From contig JAUIJC010000009.1 in the NCBI GenBank assembly GCA_030431525.1, forward strand, positions 1-64,000: a DNA stretch of 64,000 bases, written 5' to 3'. This stretch comes from Bacteroidia bacterium. Its GTDB lineage: Bacteria > Bacteroidota > Bacteroidia > Cytophagales > JAAEPT01. Within the stretch, counting starts at the first letter, position 1. Each line of letters starts with the position of its first letter. Both the position numbers and the translations under genes were made by a program. Below are positions 51,601-59,866 of this stretch, piece by piece. The notes under the pieces are model-generated. The model had not been told where the DNA came from, made no database searches, and worked only from the letters and a program-made list of their open reading frames with translations.

Positions 51601-52037
51601 ACCGCCGTCAAAAAAGGAACAGCAGAAAGCTCTTGTGTTTTTTGGGCCAAGCTGGCTTCCAAAAGCTCACGGTTTCCCGAGGCGTTTTCGAGCTGAAGGG
51701 TATTCAATAATTTGTCCTTCACCTCAGGGAAAAACTCTCCAATTTGCTTGGAGGCCTCGGCGTCCGACAGTTCACGGTCAAGGTTTAAAAGTTGTTTTAC
51801 AGGGAATCCAATCCAGCCGACAAAGGCAAAAAGGCCCGCTCCCACCAACGCAAAAAACATGATGCTTCGGACGGCAGGACCAAAATGCCCGACCGACTCC
51901 AAGGAAGTCGTGACGAGATAAACCGCACTAAAGGAAGCCAAAAAAAGGATGCTTCCTCGTAGCAGTCGGTTGGTGTAATATTTCTTCTTGTAGGCACGAA
52001 GCTGGTGCTTAAGGCCTTGCAAGTTGGAATGACTCAT
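48687..52037 (-). CDS. DUF4175-type coiled-coil membrane protein
   Basis: 1116 aa. N-terminal TMs at about residues 25-45, 58-75 and 150-168 are followed by an extracytoplasmic region with Ig-like strands (about 180-510). A huge Lys/Glu/Gln-rich helical part follows (about 510-830), with heptad-like KLMEELQKLMEEYQKQNPDE and LKQKQEELSEKFDQLQKEME. Later come QQMQQQMAQQMSGNQMCQKPGN and a basic C-terminal tail with RERPLP-like residues. It corresponds to the DUF4175 family, large envelope proteins of Bacteroidota of unknown function. The low-complexity part is a plausible long coiled coil. It is the largest gene in the window. Confidence 0.75.
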   Translation of the reverse strand: MSHSNLQGLKHQLRAYKKKYYTNRLLRGSILFLASFSAVYLVTTSLESVGHFGPAVRSIMFFALVGAGLFAFVGWIGFPVKQLLNLDRELSDAEASKQIGEFFPEVKDKLLNTLQLENASGNRELLEASLAQKTQELSAVPFLTAVDYKENKRPFMRYFLAPASILLLLLLFTPQLLIKSTERLVNYEREYLPEAPFTFALKNNSTEVFRNEDYTVELEIEPKNGNDVPNEVYLVSNGRRRKLKKDGLTKFSYTLPKVSEDQDFHFESAGFGSQQYHLTVRYRPQLDQLKAQLDYPAYLGKKDEQLSNAGALTVPEGTKIQWTAKVRDTEKLLVSFSEGAIEATKEGDDKFTFGKTFTKTERYGVSLKNPHGKNKDEISYSVNVIKDQYPSISLEHYDDTLLFQYIIVGGQVSDDYGISKCRLFYRIQRDGKGKGKFQSQAIPIDKGRARQTFFYQLKTADLDLKAGDKLEYFVKVWDNDAPHGFKARSSSQRIMELPSEKQLKEEMDASNAETEQDIDNALQKAQEVRKELKEVQDKLKSKKKLDWQDKKAVDKLVEKHKELEEELKKFKEQYQQNNQRKDQFQQESEELQKKVEQINKLMEELMDEETKKLMEELQKLMEEYQKQNPDEIQKALDQLQQKDETLENELDRTLELFKQLKFEQKMEQTINELEKLGEEQEQLSEETKEAKGKEQQEELKQKQEELSEKFDQLQKEMEQLEKMNKELQRPNDMGDNSQQQQDIDQEQQQSQESLEKGKNSKASESQKNAGQKMKQMAQQMQQQMQAGQMQQATEDLDNIRNILEGLITMSFEQERIMKEFKSVRQADPRFVTLSQEQLKLDDDFRVLEDSLLALSKRVFQIESYITKELSALKSHMGKTVEEIRARRAYRAAGEQQYVMTHTNNLALLLDEVMQQMQQQMAQQMSGNQMCQKPGNSQGNKKGNKPGQKPGLSDQQKQLNDMIKQLKSGQKTGRQLSEDLMKMATQQEAIRRALKEMEEGAVGKEGAELRKKLQELRKVMEETEKDIVYNRINDRTIQRQSEIQTRLLEAEKAAREQKEDKKREATTAQQKERPLPPSYEEYLRQKAKQVELLQTIPPSLTPYFKKETNEYFDLLEK

Positions 52038-52080
52038 AGAGAAGAGAAAAGACGCCTAAATTTAGCATCAAAAGGTAGTT

Positions 52081-52143
52081 GTACAATGTATCATGTACAA
52101 TGATTACCTCACGACTGTAATCATTGTACATAATACATTGTAC
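52081..52143. repeat. 26-bp inverted repeat, GTACAATG family
   Basis: Arms at 52081-52106 and 52118-52143 match as reverse complements at 25 of 26 positions; each contains GTACAATGTAT and GTACAATGATTA. A related, imperfect element lies at 62520-62585. The remaining 110 bases before 52258 contain no gene. Confidence 0.8.
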
Positions 52144-52257
52144 TTAATACAATAATGTCCAGTAGTCTGATACTTGATACGGGCATCCTCTTTCAGGTTT
52201 TCAGTGAACTAAACAAAGTCGGAAAAAAAAGGGCTTTCGGCAAATGAGAAATCCTTT

Positions 52258-52419
52258 GCAAAAGAAAAACAATCAACAAAACAGAGTCGACTTGTTCTTT
52301 TGCCCACTGTCCATATCAAATTGATTTACGATAGCTACGGCTATCCCTGCATCAATTTGACATGAACAGTAGACAAAATAACTTCGTCTTGGTTGTTCAG
52401 TTGATTATTTCTCTTTCAC
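52258..52419 (+). ncRNA. Palindromic structured element, copy 2
   Basis: Homologue of the 45634 element. The apex GATAGC-TACG-GCTATC (52330-52345) is unchanged. The next stem TCAAATTGAT / ATCAATTTGA is perfect here. Further out, ACTGTCCAT (52306-52314) pairs with ATGAACAGT (52362-52370) with one mismatch. The outer arm AATCAAC / GTTGATT keeps pairing while differing in sequence from copy 1. It ends 41 bases before the arsR start, on the same strand. No -33/-7 promoter pair was found in front of it, so whether it is transcribed is unknown. Confidence 0.55.
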
Positions 52420-52439
52420 ATTGTGACAAAACAAAACAT

Positions 52440-52449
52440 ATAGTAATTT
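52440..52449. promoter_or_regulatory. Possible ArsR operator half-site
   Basis: ATAGTAATTT, 11 bases before the arsR start. The same word ATAGTAA occurs in the palindrome ATAGTAAAATTACTAT at 54669-54684 in front of the arsC-acr3 genes, so both may be bound by the ArsR encoded here. Confidence 0.35.
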
Positions 52450-52460
52450 CACAATACGTT

Positions 52461-52793
52461 ATGGGCACCATCAAAGAACAAGCATATTCAGAGGAGCGAA
52501 AAGCCTTGGCAAAGTTGATTAAAGCCATTGCACATCCGGCCCGTCTGACCATCCTCGACTATCTTTTACGGCAAAAGAGCTGTGTTTGTGGGGATATTGT
52601 TGAAGAATTGGACTTGGCCCAACCCACCGTTTCACAACACCTTAAGGAATTGAAAAGCGTTGGGCTAATCAAGGGTACCGTAGAGGGCAGGAATATTTGC
52701 TACTGCATCGACCCAAATACCTACAGCAAACTGCGAAGCGAATTATTAGGCTTGTTGCAACCATTGGAACAAGGCAATTCAAACTGTTGCTAA
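52461..52793 (+). CDS. arsR: ArsR-family arsenic-responsive repressor
   Basis: 110 aa from ATG 52461; the longer frame from 52362 adds 33 residues of palindrome-derived sequence. A winged-helix repressor with LAKLIKAIAHPARLTILDYLL (about residues 15-35). The metal-sensing segment KSCVCGDIVEEL contains the Cys-Val-Cys pair that binds arsenite in E. coli-type ArsR. LDLAQPTVSQHLKELKSVGL (about 51-70) is the recognition helix region. It ends in a double Cys (NSNCC). Located divergent-convergent with acr3, which lies on the opposite strand beyond a shared terminator. It should derepress when As(III) is bound. Confidence 0.93.
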   Translation: MGTIKEQAYSEERKALAKLIKAIAHPARLTILDYLLRQKSCVCGDIVEELDLAQPTVSQHLKELKSVGLIKGTVEGRNICYCIDPNTYSKLRSELLGLLQPLEQGNSNCC

Positions 52794-52815
52794 TTCCCTT
52801 CACTTATCCTCCATC

Positions 52816-52857
52816 AAAAAACCGGCTCTGAAAGTTAATTAAGAGCCGGTTTTTTTG
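52816..52857. terminator. Bidirectional terminator between arsR and acr3
   Basis: AAAAACCGGCTCT / AGAGCCGGTTTTTTT with A and T runs, stopping arsR (+) and acr3 (-). Confidence 0.9.
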
Positions 52858-52880
52858 ATGAAAGACTATCTTAAGTCACT

Positions 52881-53951
52881 TTAATCGTAATATTTCTTCT
52901 TCAGCCAGAAAGCCACATTTACCAAGGCTATCAAAGCCGGTACTTCCACCAAAGGACCGATAACTCCGGCAAAAGCCTGTCCGCTGTTGATGCCAAATAC
53001 ACCAATCGCCACAGCGATGGCCAACTCGAAGTTATTTCCTGTGGCCGTGAAGGCAATGGACGCATTTTTCGAATAATCCGCACCAAAGTACTTCCCGATG
53101 AAAAAGCTCAGCAGGAACATCAATGTGAAGTAAATCAACAATGGAATAGCGATACGGAATACGTCCATCGGAATCTCAACAATCAACTCCCCTTTCAGGC
53201 TGAACATCAAAACGATGGTCGAAAGCAGAGCGATCAATGTGATAGGTGAAATCCGTGGCAAATATTCCTCCTTGAACCATTGCTCACCCTTGAGCTTGAT
53301 AAGGCCATATCGGCTTACAATGCCCATGAAGAAAGGAATGCCCAAGTAAATGCCTACACTTTGGGCAATCTCACCCACGCTGACATCCACATCGAGGCCT
53401 TTCATTCCGAACAATGGAGGCAACACCGTAATAAACACGTAGGCATAAAAACTATACATCAACACTTGGAAGATGCTGTTCAACGCCACCAATCCGGCCG
53501 CATACTCCCGACTTCCATCGGCCAAATCATTCCACACAATGACCATGGCAATGCATCGGGCAAGTCCGATAAGGATAAGGCCAATCATATACTCAGGATA
53601 GCCCTGCAAGAACACAATGGCCAACACGAACATCAGAATGGGGCCAATCACCCAGTTGAGCAACAGAGATGCCCCCAACACTTTCGTGTTCCTAAACACC
53701 TCGCCCATTTTGCCGTAATCCACCTTTGCCAACGGCGGATACATCATTAGAATAAGGCCGATGGCCAAAGGAATATTTGTCGTTCCCGCTGACAGAGACT
53801 CGATATAACCGGAACTTTCTGGCAAGAAATAACCAATGGCCACGCCCAAAGCCATTGCCCCAAAAATCCACCAAGTCAGGTTTCGGTCCAGAAAGCCCAA
53901 GCGCTTTCGCTCGGCTACTGGATGACAGTTTTTTGCTGACATACTCTCCAT
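52881..53951 (-). CDS. acr3: ACR3-family arsenite efflux transporter
   Basis: 356 aa with about ten TM helices. It pumps As(III) out of the cell. The conserved cysteine in TM4, [18 protein letters not shown] (about residues 125-142), and the nearby Asn-Asp are required in ACR3 proteins. [22 protein letters not shown] (about 290-311) is the second family signature. Its ATG overlaps the arsC-like stop codon (TAATG), so the pair is translationally coupled. The long-frame ATG is preferred; a second ATG lies three codons in. Confidence 0.93.
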   Translation of the reverse strand: MESMSAKNCHPVAERKRLGFLDRNLTWWIFGAMALGVAIGYFLPESSGYIESLSAGTTNIPLAIGLILMMYPPLAKVDYGKMGEVFRNTKVLGASLLLNWVIGPILMFVLAIVFLQGYPEYMIGLILIGLARCIAMVIVWNDLADGSREYAAGLVALNSIFQVLMYSFYAYVFITVLPPLFGMKGLDVDVSVGEIAQSVGIYLGIPFFMGIVSRYGLIKLKGEQWFKEEYLPRISPITLIALLSTIVLMFSLKGELIVEIPMDVFRIAIPLLIYFTLMFLLSFFIGKYFGADYSKNASIAFTATGNNFELAIAVAIGVFGINSGQAFAGVIGPLVEVPALIALVNVAFWLKKKYYD

Positions 53952-54592
53952 TATTTCTTCACGTTTTTAAACGCATACAACAACTCACGGGCAATCTGCG
54001 CACAGCGTTCGGCGTACTTTTCCGCTTCCTGCGGAGTATCGTCAAATGCCTTTGGATCATCGTAGCGCAATGGGAAACGCCAATCCGCCTCTGGAATGAA
54101 CGGACAGTTTTGGTCCGCATGAGAACAGGTCATCACCGCCGCATAGGCAATCCCCTCTGGCACGGCATCATCATAGGTTTTGGAATAGGCATGGAACGGT
54201 GCCAATGCTTGTCCCAAAGAGAGAACATATTTAGGATTATCTCCATTGGCTTCGATGTCCACGCCAAGTCCTGCGTTTTGAACAGCCTTGACAGCGCGCT
54301 CATTGAAAGCCGTAACCTCCGTGCCTCCGGAATAGGCATGCACGTTCAAGCCAAAAAATTCTGAGGCAACATGCGCCCAAACTTGGGAAAGCTGGCTTCT
54401 GCGTGAGTTGTGCGTACAAAGAAAGTTGAGGTGAACCTCTCCGCGCTCTTGAAGATTGCGCCCGATATATTGAGACAATTCCTGCAAAAGCGCCTTCCGT
54501 TCATCAGGAATTTGATCGAATTCTGACATCCGACCATCAAGGTAATCAAGCAAGGACTTGTTCATTTCCAAGGTGTTTGTTTTCAATTCCAT
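53951..54592 (-). CDS. arsC: Arsenate reductase-like tyrosine-phosphatase-fold protein
   Basis: 213 aa. A low-molecular-weight protein tyrosine phosphatase fold with the P-loop [13 protein letters not shown] (CX5R, about residues 59-71). The later [20 protein letters not shown] carries two more Cys (about 150-169), as in the thioredoxin-type arsenate reductases, which use a Cys triad. An extra N-terminal 50-residue helical segment is typical of Bacteroidota members. It converts As(V) to As(III) for acr3 to export. It is co-directional with and coupled to acr3. The phosphatase alternative cannot be excluded, but the ars context favours arsenate reduction. Confidence 0.85.
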   Translation of the reverse strand: MELKTNTLEMNKSLLDYLDGRMSEFDQIPDERKALLQELSQYIGRNLQERGEVHLNFLCTHNSRRSQLSQVWAHVASEFFGLNVHAYSGGTEVTAFNERAVKAVQNAGLGVDIEANGDNPKYVLSLGQALAPFHAYSKTYDDAVPEGIAYAAVMTCSHADQNCPFIPEADWRFPLRYDDPKAFDDTPQEAEKYAERCAQIARELLYAFKNVKK

Positions 54593-54668
54593 TGTGATAT
54601 TGCTATTGATTAAACAATGTCAATGACTTTTAGTTTTCAAGGAATGAGGAAATCACCCTTAACAACCT

Positions 54669-54684
54669 ATAGTAAAATTACTAT
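54669..54684. promoter_or_regulatory. Palindrome upstream of arsC, possible ArsR operator
   Basis: ATAGTAAAATTACTAT, a perfect 6-4-6 palindrome 77-92 bases before the arsC start on the minus strand. Shares ATAGTAA with the region just before arsR. Confidence 0.4.
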
Positions 54685-54816
54685 GGAATTTATTGAGCCA
54701 CAAACGTGGAGGAAACTTATTCGCTTGTCAGTGGAAATATCAGGAAAGGAAGAGAGGGATATTTGGGGCTTTTACCCCTCAAAAATTCAGTCTAAAAAAT
54801 AGATGAACCATGAAAC

Positions 54817-55248
54817 TTACTCAGCATCATGGTTTTTCATCTCCAACAGCCATTCATAGGCTTTCTTTTCATCGGAAAAGACCTTGGTCGGGACTTCAAC
54901 ACTGTTCATTCCCAAAGCCATGGAGCCAATGAGACGAGCAATAGTATTCTGTGCAAGAATGGCCACGGCATAATACTTATCCAAAGTAGCATGTTTCTGG
55001 GTCAGCTTGCGAGCCTCATAATTCACAGAAAAGACCGAACCCAAATCCAACATCACCCCAACTCTATAATTTGGGCGGATACAATTCCGAACAGCAATAT
55101 TCTCCCGAGCGTTGTCTTCGTCAACTCGGGCATTTTTATCCAAGCGGGAATGAAGGATATCATTTTCATCCATCCAATACTCCGCTGTGGCAGTTTTATG
55201 CTTGATAATGGTTTCTTCAGAGTTCCCCATAAAAAACGAAACACTCAT
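54817..55248 (-). CDS. STAS/SpoIIAA-like small cytosolic protein (DUF7793-like)
   Basis: 143 aa, no signal peptide. The pattern TATAEYWMDENDILHSRL, NARENIAVRNCIRPNYRVGVMLDLGSVFSVNYEAR, YYAVAILAQNTIARLIGS and PTKVFSDEKKAYEWLLEM is that of DUF7793/SpoIIAA-like proteins. In these a strand-helix layout ends in 'p.kvF.de..A..WL'. Such proteins are often encoded near sensor or regulatory genes, but not here. Function unknown. Start ATG 55248. Confidence 0.65.
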   Translation of the reverse strand: MSVSFFMGNSEETIIKHKTATAEYWMDENDILHSRLDKNARVDEDNARENIAVRNCIRPNYRVGVMLDLGSVFSVNYEARKLTQKHATLDKYYAVAILAQNTIARLIGSMALGMNSVEVPTKVFSDEKKAYEWLLEMKNHDAE

Positions 55249-55307
55249 ATCTCTTTAAAAATTCAGTTGCCTCCCCCAAAAATCAGCACGGAAGTTCAGC
55301 TTTCCCC

Positions 55308-56498
55308 TTAGAAGAACTTTCCAGTACCTACTAACAACACATCCGCTGTGTTTAGCCTTTCTTGGATATTCAAAAGGGACGAAAGTTTAATCACCCCAAC
55401 CACATAATTATAATTTTTGCTGGTGTAGCGCTCAGTGATACGCTCAAACTTGAACTCCTTCAAATTTTTCTCGTCGTAGAAACGCAAGTACACCTCCATG
55501 CTTACATCCGTGGTATAATCCGGACGCTTTGGACGATGGAACTTCTTGTATTCGTACTTGTAATTATAGGAATTTGCAGAAACGTCAGAGATGACCGCAG
55601 AGCCCGTAGGATGTCCTCCAGCCCCCTTCCCCAAGAAGAACTGCTTATCTGAGAATGCACCTTCGACCTGCACAGCATTGTCCTCGTATTTCACGTGGTA
55701 CATTGGGTCATCCGACTTCACGAACATCGGCAACACATACATGGTCACCTGATTGTCTCCCACCTTGCGCACCTCGGCAATCTGACGAATCATATAGCCT
55801 TTTTCCTTGGCGTATTTCACGTCATAACGAGAGATGTTCTGGATGCCGTGGTGCAACACCTTTTTTGGCTCCAAAAACAGCCCATAAGCGTGAGCAGTAA
55901 CGATAATGAGCTTATAAAGCGCATCCCAACCGATAATATCCAAGGTGGAATCGCTTTCCAAATAACCCAAATCCTGCGCCTGCTTCAGGGCAATATCATA
56001 ATCAGCGTTCTTGTCGAACAGCTTGGTAACAATGTAGTTCACCGAGCTGTTAAACACCCCGCCAACGGAAATCAACAAGTCATTGTCGTAGTACTCCTCC
56101 AAGTTTCGGATGATTGGAATACTACCACAGGCAGAAGCCTCATAAAGCAAGGAAGCACCTGTTTCCTGCTGAAGATACATGAACTCCTCGATGTGCTCGG
56201 CGACCATTTTCTTATTCGCCGTCACCACGTTCTTCCCCTTTTTCAGGGCGTAGGTAACGTACTCATAAGCGGACTTGGCATCGTCAATCACCTCCACAAT
56301 GAGATTCACCTCTGGATTGTCCAACAACTCATAAGGGTCGAAGGTAAAACGCTCCATGGGCAAATCACGGCGCTTCTTCTCGTTCTTCACGCAAATCTTG
56401 ACCACTTCCGTGGGAAGCCCCGTGTTGGTCAACAAATCGTAAACGCCATGGCCAACTACGCCATATCCAAAAAGTCCGATGGTGGTGTTGTTTTTCAT
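55308..56498 (-). CDS. hom: Homoserine dehydrogenase
   Basis: 396 aa. It reduces aspartate semialdehyde to homoserine with NAD(P)H. The Rossmann motif LFGYGVVGHGVYDLL (about residues 9-23) is at the N-terminus; KNVVTANKKMVAEH (about 91-104) and LYEASACGSIPIIRNLEEYY (about 117-136) are the conserved catalytic segments, with SDSTLDIIGWDALYKLIIV (about 180-200). ACT domains are absent, so feedback by threonine through an ACT domain is not expected. It follows metX by 57 bases and is on the same strand, forming a homoserine-to-O-acetylhomoserine unit. Confidence 0.94.
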   Translation of the reverse strand: MKNNTTIGLFGYGVVGHGVYDLLTNTGLPTEVVKICVKNEKKRRDLPMERFTFDPYELLDNPEVNLIVEVIDDAKSAYEYVTYALKKGKNVVTANKKMVAEHIEEFMYLQQETGASLLYEASACGSIPIIRNLEEYYDNDLLISVGGVFNSSVNYIVTKLFDKNADYDIALKQAQDLGYLESDSTLDIIGWDALYKLIIVTAHAYGLFLEPKKVLHHGIQNISRYDVKYAKEKGYMIRQIAEVRKVGDNQVTMYVLPMFVKSDDPMYHVKYEDNAVQVEGAFSDKQFFLGKGAGGHPTGSAVISDVSANSYNYKYEYKKFHRPKRPDYTTDVSMEVYLRFYDEKNLKEFKFERITERYTSKNYNYVVGVIKLSSLLNIQERLNTADVLLVGTGKFF

Positions 56499-56555
56499 AA
56501 AAGGAGAATCAAGTATCAGGTATCAAGTATTAAGGCAGTTTAGCATCCAGCCACG

Positions 56556-57599
56556 CTACTTGAAACTTGCGTCCTTATTGGCGCACTGCGCGTAAAACCA
56601 TGCAAAAATTTCAGACAAGGCCTTTGATTCGACCAAGAATCCGTCGTGTCCGTAAAAAGATTCTATTTCCTCGTAAACCGCATTTGGAATATGCTCCGCC
56701 AAGAACTTCTGCTCATTGACAGGAAACAGCATATCCGATGAAATGCCGATTACCAAGGTTGGACAATTAATTACCCTTAAAGCATCCTCAGCGCTTCCGC
56801 GCCCGCGCCCCACATGATGGGAATCCATGGCCTTGGACAGGAAATAATAGGATTGGCAATTGAATCGGCTGATGATTTTATCGCCTTGATATTGCTGATA
56901 GCTGGACGCCTTGTAGAAATCCGTCTTCTCAATATCCGTCTCCGCTTGGGTCTTGTCGTAGGCATCGTAATTACGATACGACAACAAGGCCAATGCACGA
57001 GCAGACCGCAAACCTTCCTTTCCAGCTTCTGGAGTCACATCCTTCCACGTTGGGTCGGTCTGGATAATCATCCGCTGGGTTTCATTGAAGGCAATGCCCC
57101 AAGGCGAGTGCCAAGCATTGGTGGCCATCAGAATCAGGCGCTCAAACACGCCATTGGCCATAATAGCCCATTCCATAGCCTGCATGCCTCCCATCGAGCC
57201 TCCTACCAAGGTGTGGATGGTTTCAAAACCCAAGAATTTTCTCAACTCATCCATTGCGCGAACGGCGTCGCGAACGGTGTATTGAGGAAAATCAAGCAGG
57301 TATTGACGCTGGGTTTCCGGATTGGTGTCCAAAGGCCCCGTGGAGCCATAGCAGGAGCCAATCATATTGGCGCAAATGATGAAATGCTTGTCAGGGTCGT
57401 AAGTGCGTCCCTTGCCCACCATGCCTTCCCACCAGTCATCCACATCCGTGTTTCCCGTCAGGGCATGACACACCCAAATCACATTGCTCCGATCATCATT
57501 CAGCCTACCCAAGGTAGAATAGGCGATTTGAAAGCGAGGCAAATGCTCTCCAGACTCCAGCTCAAAGGGCTGATCATATTTAAATAGATGCTGTTCCAA
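56556..57599 (-). CDS. metX: Homoserine O-acetyltransferase
   Basis: 347 aa. It acetylates homoserine with acetyl-CoA, the first committed step to methionine. An alpha/beta-hydrolase: CHALTGNTDVDDWW (about residues 45-58), the nucleophile elbow VGGSMGGMQAMEWAI (about 133-147) with the catalytic Ser, and the His/Asp end FYGHDGFLVESKAL (about 318-331). The start is unusual: the only possible codon is TTG at 57599, because an in-frame stop lies at 57606-57608 and the first ATG is well inside the conserved region. Operon with hom. Confidence 0.94.
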   Translation of the reverse strand: MEQHLFKYDQPFELESGEHLPRFQIAYSTLGRLNDDRSNVIWVCHALTGNTDVDDWWEGMVGKGRTYDPDKHFIICANMIGSCYGSTGPLDTNPETQRQYLLDFPQYTVRDAVRAMDELRKFLGFETIHTLVGGSMGGMQAMEWAIMANGVFERLILMATNAWHSPWGIAFNETQRMIIQTDPTWKDVTPEAGKEGLRSARALALLSYRNYDAYDKTQAETDIEKTDFYKASSYQQYQGDKIISRFNCQSYYFLSKAMDSHHVGRGRGSAEDALRVINCPTLVIGISSDMLFPVNEQKFLAEHIPNAVYEEIESFYGHDGFLVESKALSEIFAWFYAQCANKDASFK

Positions 57600-57789
57600 G
57601 GCTGTTCAACAACTGGTGTTGGTTCCAACCCGCAAGTTACGCCTTAGTCCACACAAATGGCAATCCTATTGACGCTTAGTGTACTTACAACTTAATCGGC
57701 CAAGCAACATTTTTTTTCGACGAATTGAACCGAAACCACGTCGGCCTATGTTGATGAGGAAGACTAACGCACCTCAAAACCAACCATTT

Positions 57790-58374
57790 ATGATTGACAT
57801 CTCTAAGGCTGAAAAGGATGCTTTGTTTCACAAAGAACTACTTCCACACATCGACTCTGTTTACAGTTTTGCCTTCCGGCTTACCATGGACGAGCATGAG
57901 GCGCAGGACCTTGTTCAAGAAACTTTCCTGAAAGCTTACCGGTTTTGGGACGGATATCAACAAGGCACCAATGCCAAAGCGTGGTTGTTCACAATCCTTA
58001 AAAACACATTCATCAACGACTTCCGCAAGAAAAGTCGCGAGCCCTATAAGTTGAGCTACGACCAGCCGGAGGCATATTTCGGGGTAAACAACTTTAAGGG
58101 AAATGCCCTGACCACTGTGCTGGATGGCGCAAGCGGTATTCTTGGCGATGAAATCACCTTGGCCCTTCAGTCCTTAGACCCTGACCATAAACTCATTGTT
58201 GTATTAGCCGACCTTGAGGATTTCAAGTACGACGAGATTGCTTCCATCTTGGACATTCCGATTGGAACTGTGCGCTCACGACTTCACCGTGGACGCCACC
58301 TACTAAAAGATGCCTTGGCGAAATACGCTTCAAAAATGGGCTACTCGGAAGCGAAGAAGCATTTGGCGGGGTAA
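57790..58374 (+). CDS. ECF-type RNA polymerase sigma factor
   Basis: 194 aa from ATG 57790; in-frame ATGs at 57748 and 57754 are possible longer starts. Region 2 is YSFAFRLTMDEHEAQDLVQE, then TFLKAYRFWDGY (about residues 22-55), with NAKAWLFTILKNTFINDFRKKSRE as the -10 recognition part. Region 4 is KLIVVLADLEDFKYDEIASI, then LDIPIGTVRSRLHRGRHLL (about 135-175). No anti-sigma gene lies next to it. It is divergent from metX, and its promoter region, about 190 bases, must be shared. ECF factors usually respond to envelope or stress signals; this target is not known. Confidence 0.93.
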   Translation: MIDISKAEKDALFHKELLPHIDSVYSFAFRLTMDEHEAQDLVQETFLKAYRFWDGYQQGTNAKAWLFTILKNTFINDFRKKSREPYKLSYDQPEAYFGVNNFKGNALTTVLDGASGILGDEITLALQSLDPDHKLIVVLADLEDFKYDEIASILDIPIGTVRSRLHRGRHLLKDALAKYASKMGYSEAKKHLAG

Positions 58375-58377
58375 AAA

Positions 58378-58517
58378 TTAGACATTTAGAGTTTAGACAT
58401 TAGCTCATCCTGTAATTGAACTGAGCGACACCCTTTTCTAACTCCTTGTAAAAGAAAAGACGTTAGGCATTAACCCAATTTATCACGGGCTAATGTCTAA
58501 CGTCTATATTCTAATGT
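58378..58517. repeat. TTAGACATTAG-family repeat, copy D
   Basis: TTTAGACATTAGC (58392-58404) with GCTAATGTCTAA (58489-58500) as arms, extended by further TTAGACATTTAG / GTCTATATTCTAATGTCC words. It separates the convergent sigma factor and aspartate kinase genes. Confidence 0.65.
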
Positions 58518-58527
58518 CCCTTAACCC

Positions 58528-59847
58528 TTACAGGTTAAACAATCCTTTGTTCAAAGCCTGCAACGCCTGAACCTTGTTCTCCATTTTAATAAGGATGGAG
58601 ATGTTGTTTCGGCTACCACCGAAGGAAATCATACGCACAGGAATCTCTTCCAAGGCGTCAAAAACCTTCATCGCCAAGCCTTTTTCATCTACGATATTGG
58701 CACCTACGCAAGAGACAATCGTCTGACCTTTGTCCACTTCAACTTTACCGAAAGCGTCCAATTCCTTGATGATCTCATCCAAGTGAGTGGCATCATCAAT
58801 CGTCAAAGACACAGCCACCTCAGAAGTGGTAATCATGTCGATTGGCGTGCGGTACTTTTCGAATACCTCGAAGATTTTGCGCATGAAGCCATAAGCCAAC
58901 AACATACGGCTGGACTTCACCTTGATGGCAATGATGTCATCCTTGGCGGCAATCGCCTTTACACCAGAACCAGCAGCCTCACCTGAAATGGTTGTTCCCT
59001 TGGCGTCAGGGTCCATGGTGTTGAGCAATTTCACCGGCGTACCCACCTGCTGAGCAGGACGGATTGTAGCTGGGTGAAGGATTTTTGCTCCGAAGTAAGC
59101 CAACTCGGCAGCCTCATCGAAATTCAACTGTGCGATTGGGCGAGTTTGGTCAACAACGCGCGGGTCGTTATTGTGCATGCCGTCAATGTCCGTCCAAATT
59201 TGAACTTCTTGGGCATCCAAAGCAGCACCTACCAATGAAGCGGTGTAATCACTTCCACCACGCTTCAAGTTATCCACCTCGCCTTTGGCGTTACGGCAGA
59301 TATAACCCTGAGTCACATAGATACCTACCTGCTCGCCAGCATCAATGATGCTTTTTAGGCGCTCAGAGATTTTCTCCAACTCAGGCTCGTGGTCTTCATC
59401 AACACTCATGAAATCGAGGGCTGGCAACCAACGTGAAGTGATACCAATCTCTTCCAAGTAGTGGTGGAAAAGCTTTGTGGAAATCAACTCACCCTGTGCG
59501 AGCAACAAACGCTCCTCACGGTCAGTGAAGTCAAACTCCAACAAGCCACGGATTACACCAAAGCGAGTGTCAACAACACTCTTACCTTTGGAGTATCCTT
59601 CCTCAGTTTTATAAAGGCTCTTGACAAACGGCTGATAGTGCTCATAAAGAGCATCAATCAACTGCTTTCCTTTTGCCTTGTCCTTGGCGTAAAGCGCCTG
59701 TCCAATCTCTACCAATGAGTTGGTTGTGCCAGATACAGCAGACAACACAACCACTTTTGAATCTTGGTCGCGGGTAATCAACTCCTTGACCATTTCCATC
59801 CGCTCAGGCTTACCGACGGAGGTTCCTCCAAACTTTAGAACTTTCAT
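58528..59847 (-). CDS. lysC: Aspartate kinase
   Basis: 439 aa, monofunctional. First step of the aspartate family pathway. KFGGTSVGKPERM (residues 4-16) is the kinase start; LKRGGSDYTASLVGAALDA (about 211-229) and VQIWTDIDGMHNNDPRVVD (about 232-250) form the ATP and aspartate sites. Two ACT domains follow (about 295-439: VKSSRMLLAYGFMRKIFEVFEKY..., then IVSCVGANIVDEKG..., and a final ISILIKMENKVQALQALNKGLF), suggesting lysine or threonine feedback. Not fused to homoserine dehydrogenase. A TTAGAC palindrome lies between it and ribH. Confidence 0.95.
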   Translation of the reverse strand: MKVLKFGGTSVGKPERMEMVKELITRDQDSKVVVLSAVSGTTNSLVEIGQALYAKDKAKGKQLIDALYEHYQPFVKSLYKTEEGYSKGKSVVDTRFGVIRGLLEFDFTDREERLLLAQGELISTKLFHHYLEEIGITSRWLPALDFMSVDEDHEPELEKISERLKSIIDAGEQVGIYVTQGYICRNAKGEVDNLKRGGSDYTASLVGAALDAQEVQIWTDIDGMHNNDPRVVDQTRPIAQLNFDEAAELAYFGAKILHPATIRPAQQVGTPVKLLNTMDPDAKGTTISGEAAGSGVKAIAAKDDIIAIKVKSSRMLLAYGFMRKIFEVFEKYRTPIDMITTSEVAVSLTIDDATHLDEIIKELDAFGKVEVDKGQTIVSCVGANIVDEKGLAMKVFDALEEIPVRMISFGGSRNNISILIKMENKVQALQALNKGLFNL

Positions 59848-59866
59848 TTTTTATCTACTTAAAAAG

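Noticed and set aside
54617-54802. 61-residue plus-strand frame upstream of arsC
   Set aside because: It overlaps the arsC promoter region and the ATAGTA palindrome, has no recognisable motif and no terminator.
56500-56560. ATCAAGTATCAGGTATCAAG words downstream of metX
   Set aside because: They resemble the inverted repeat at 24151 but form no convincing stem here; too short to call a repeat copy.
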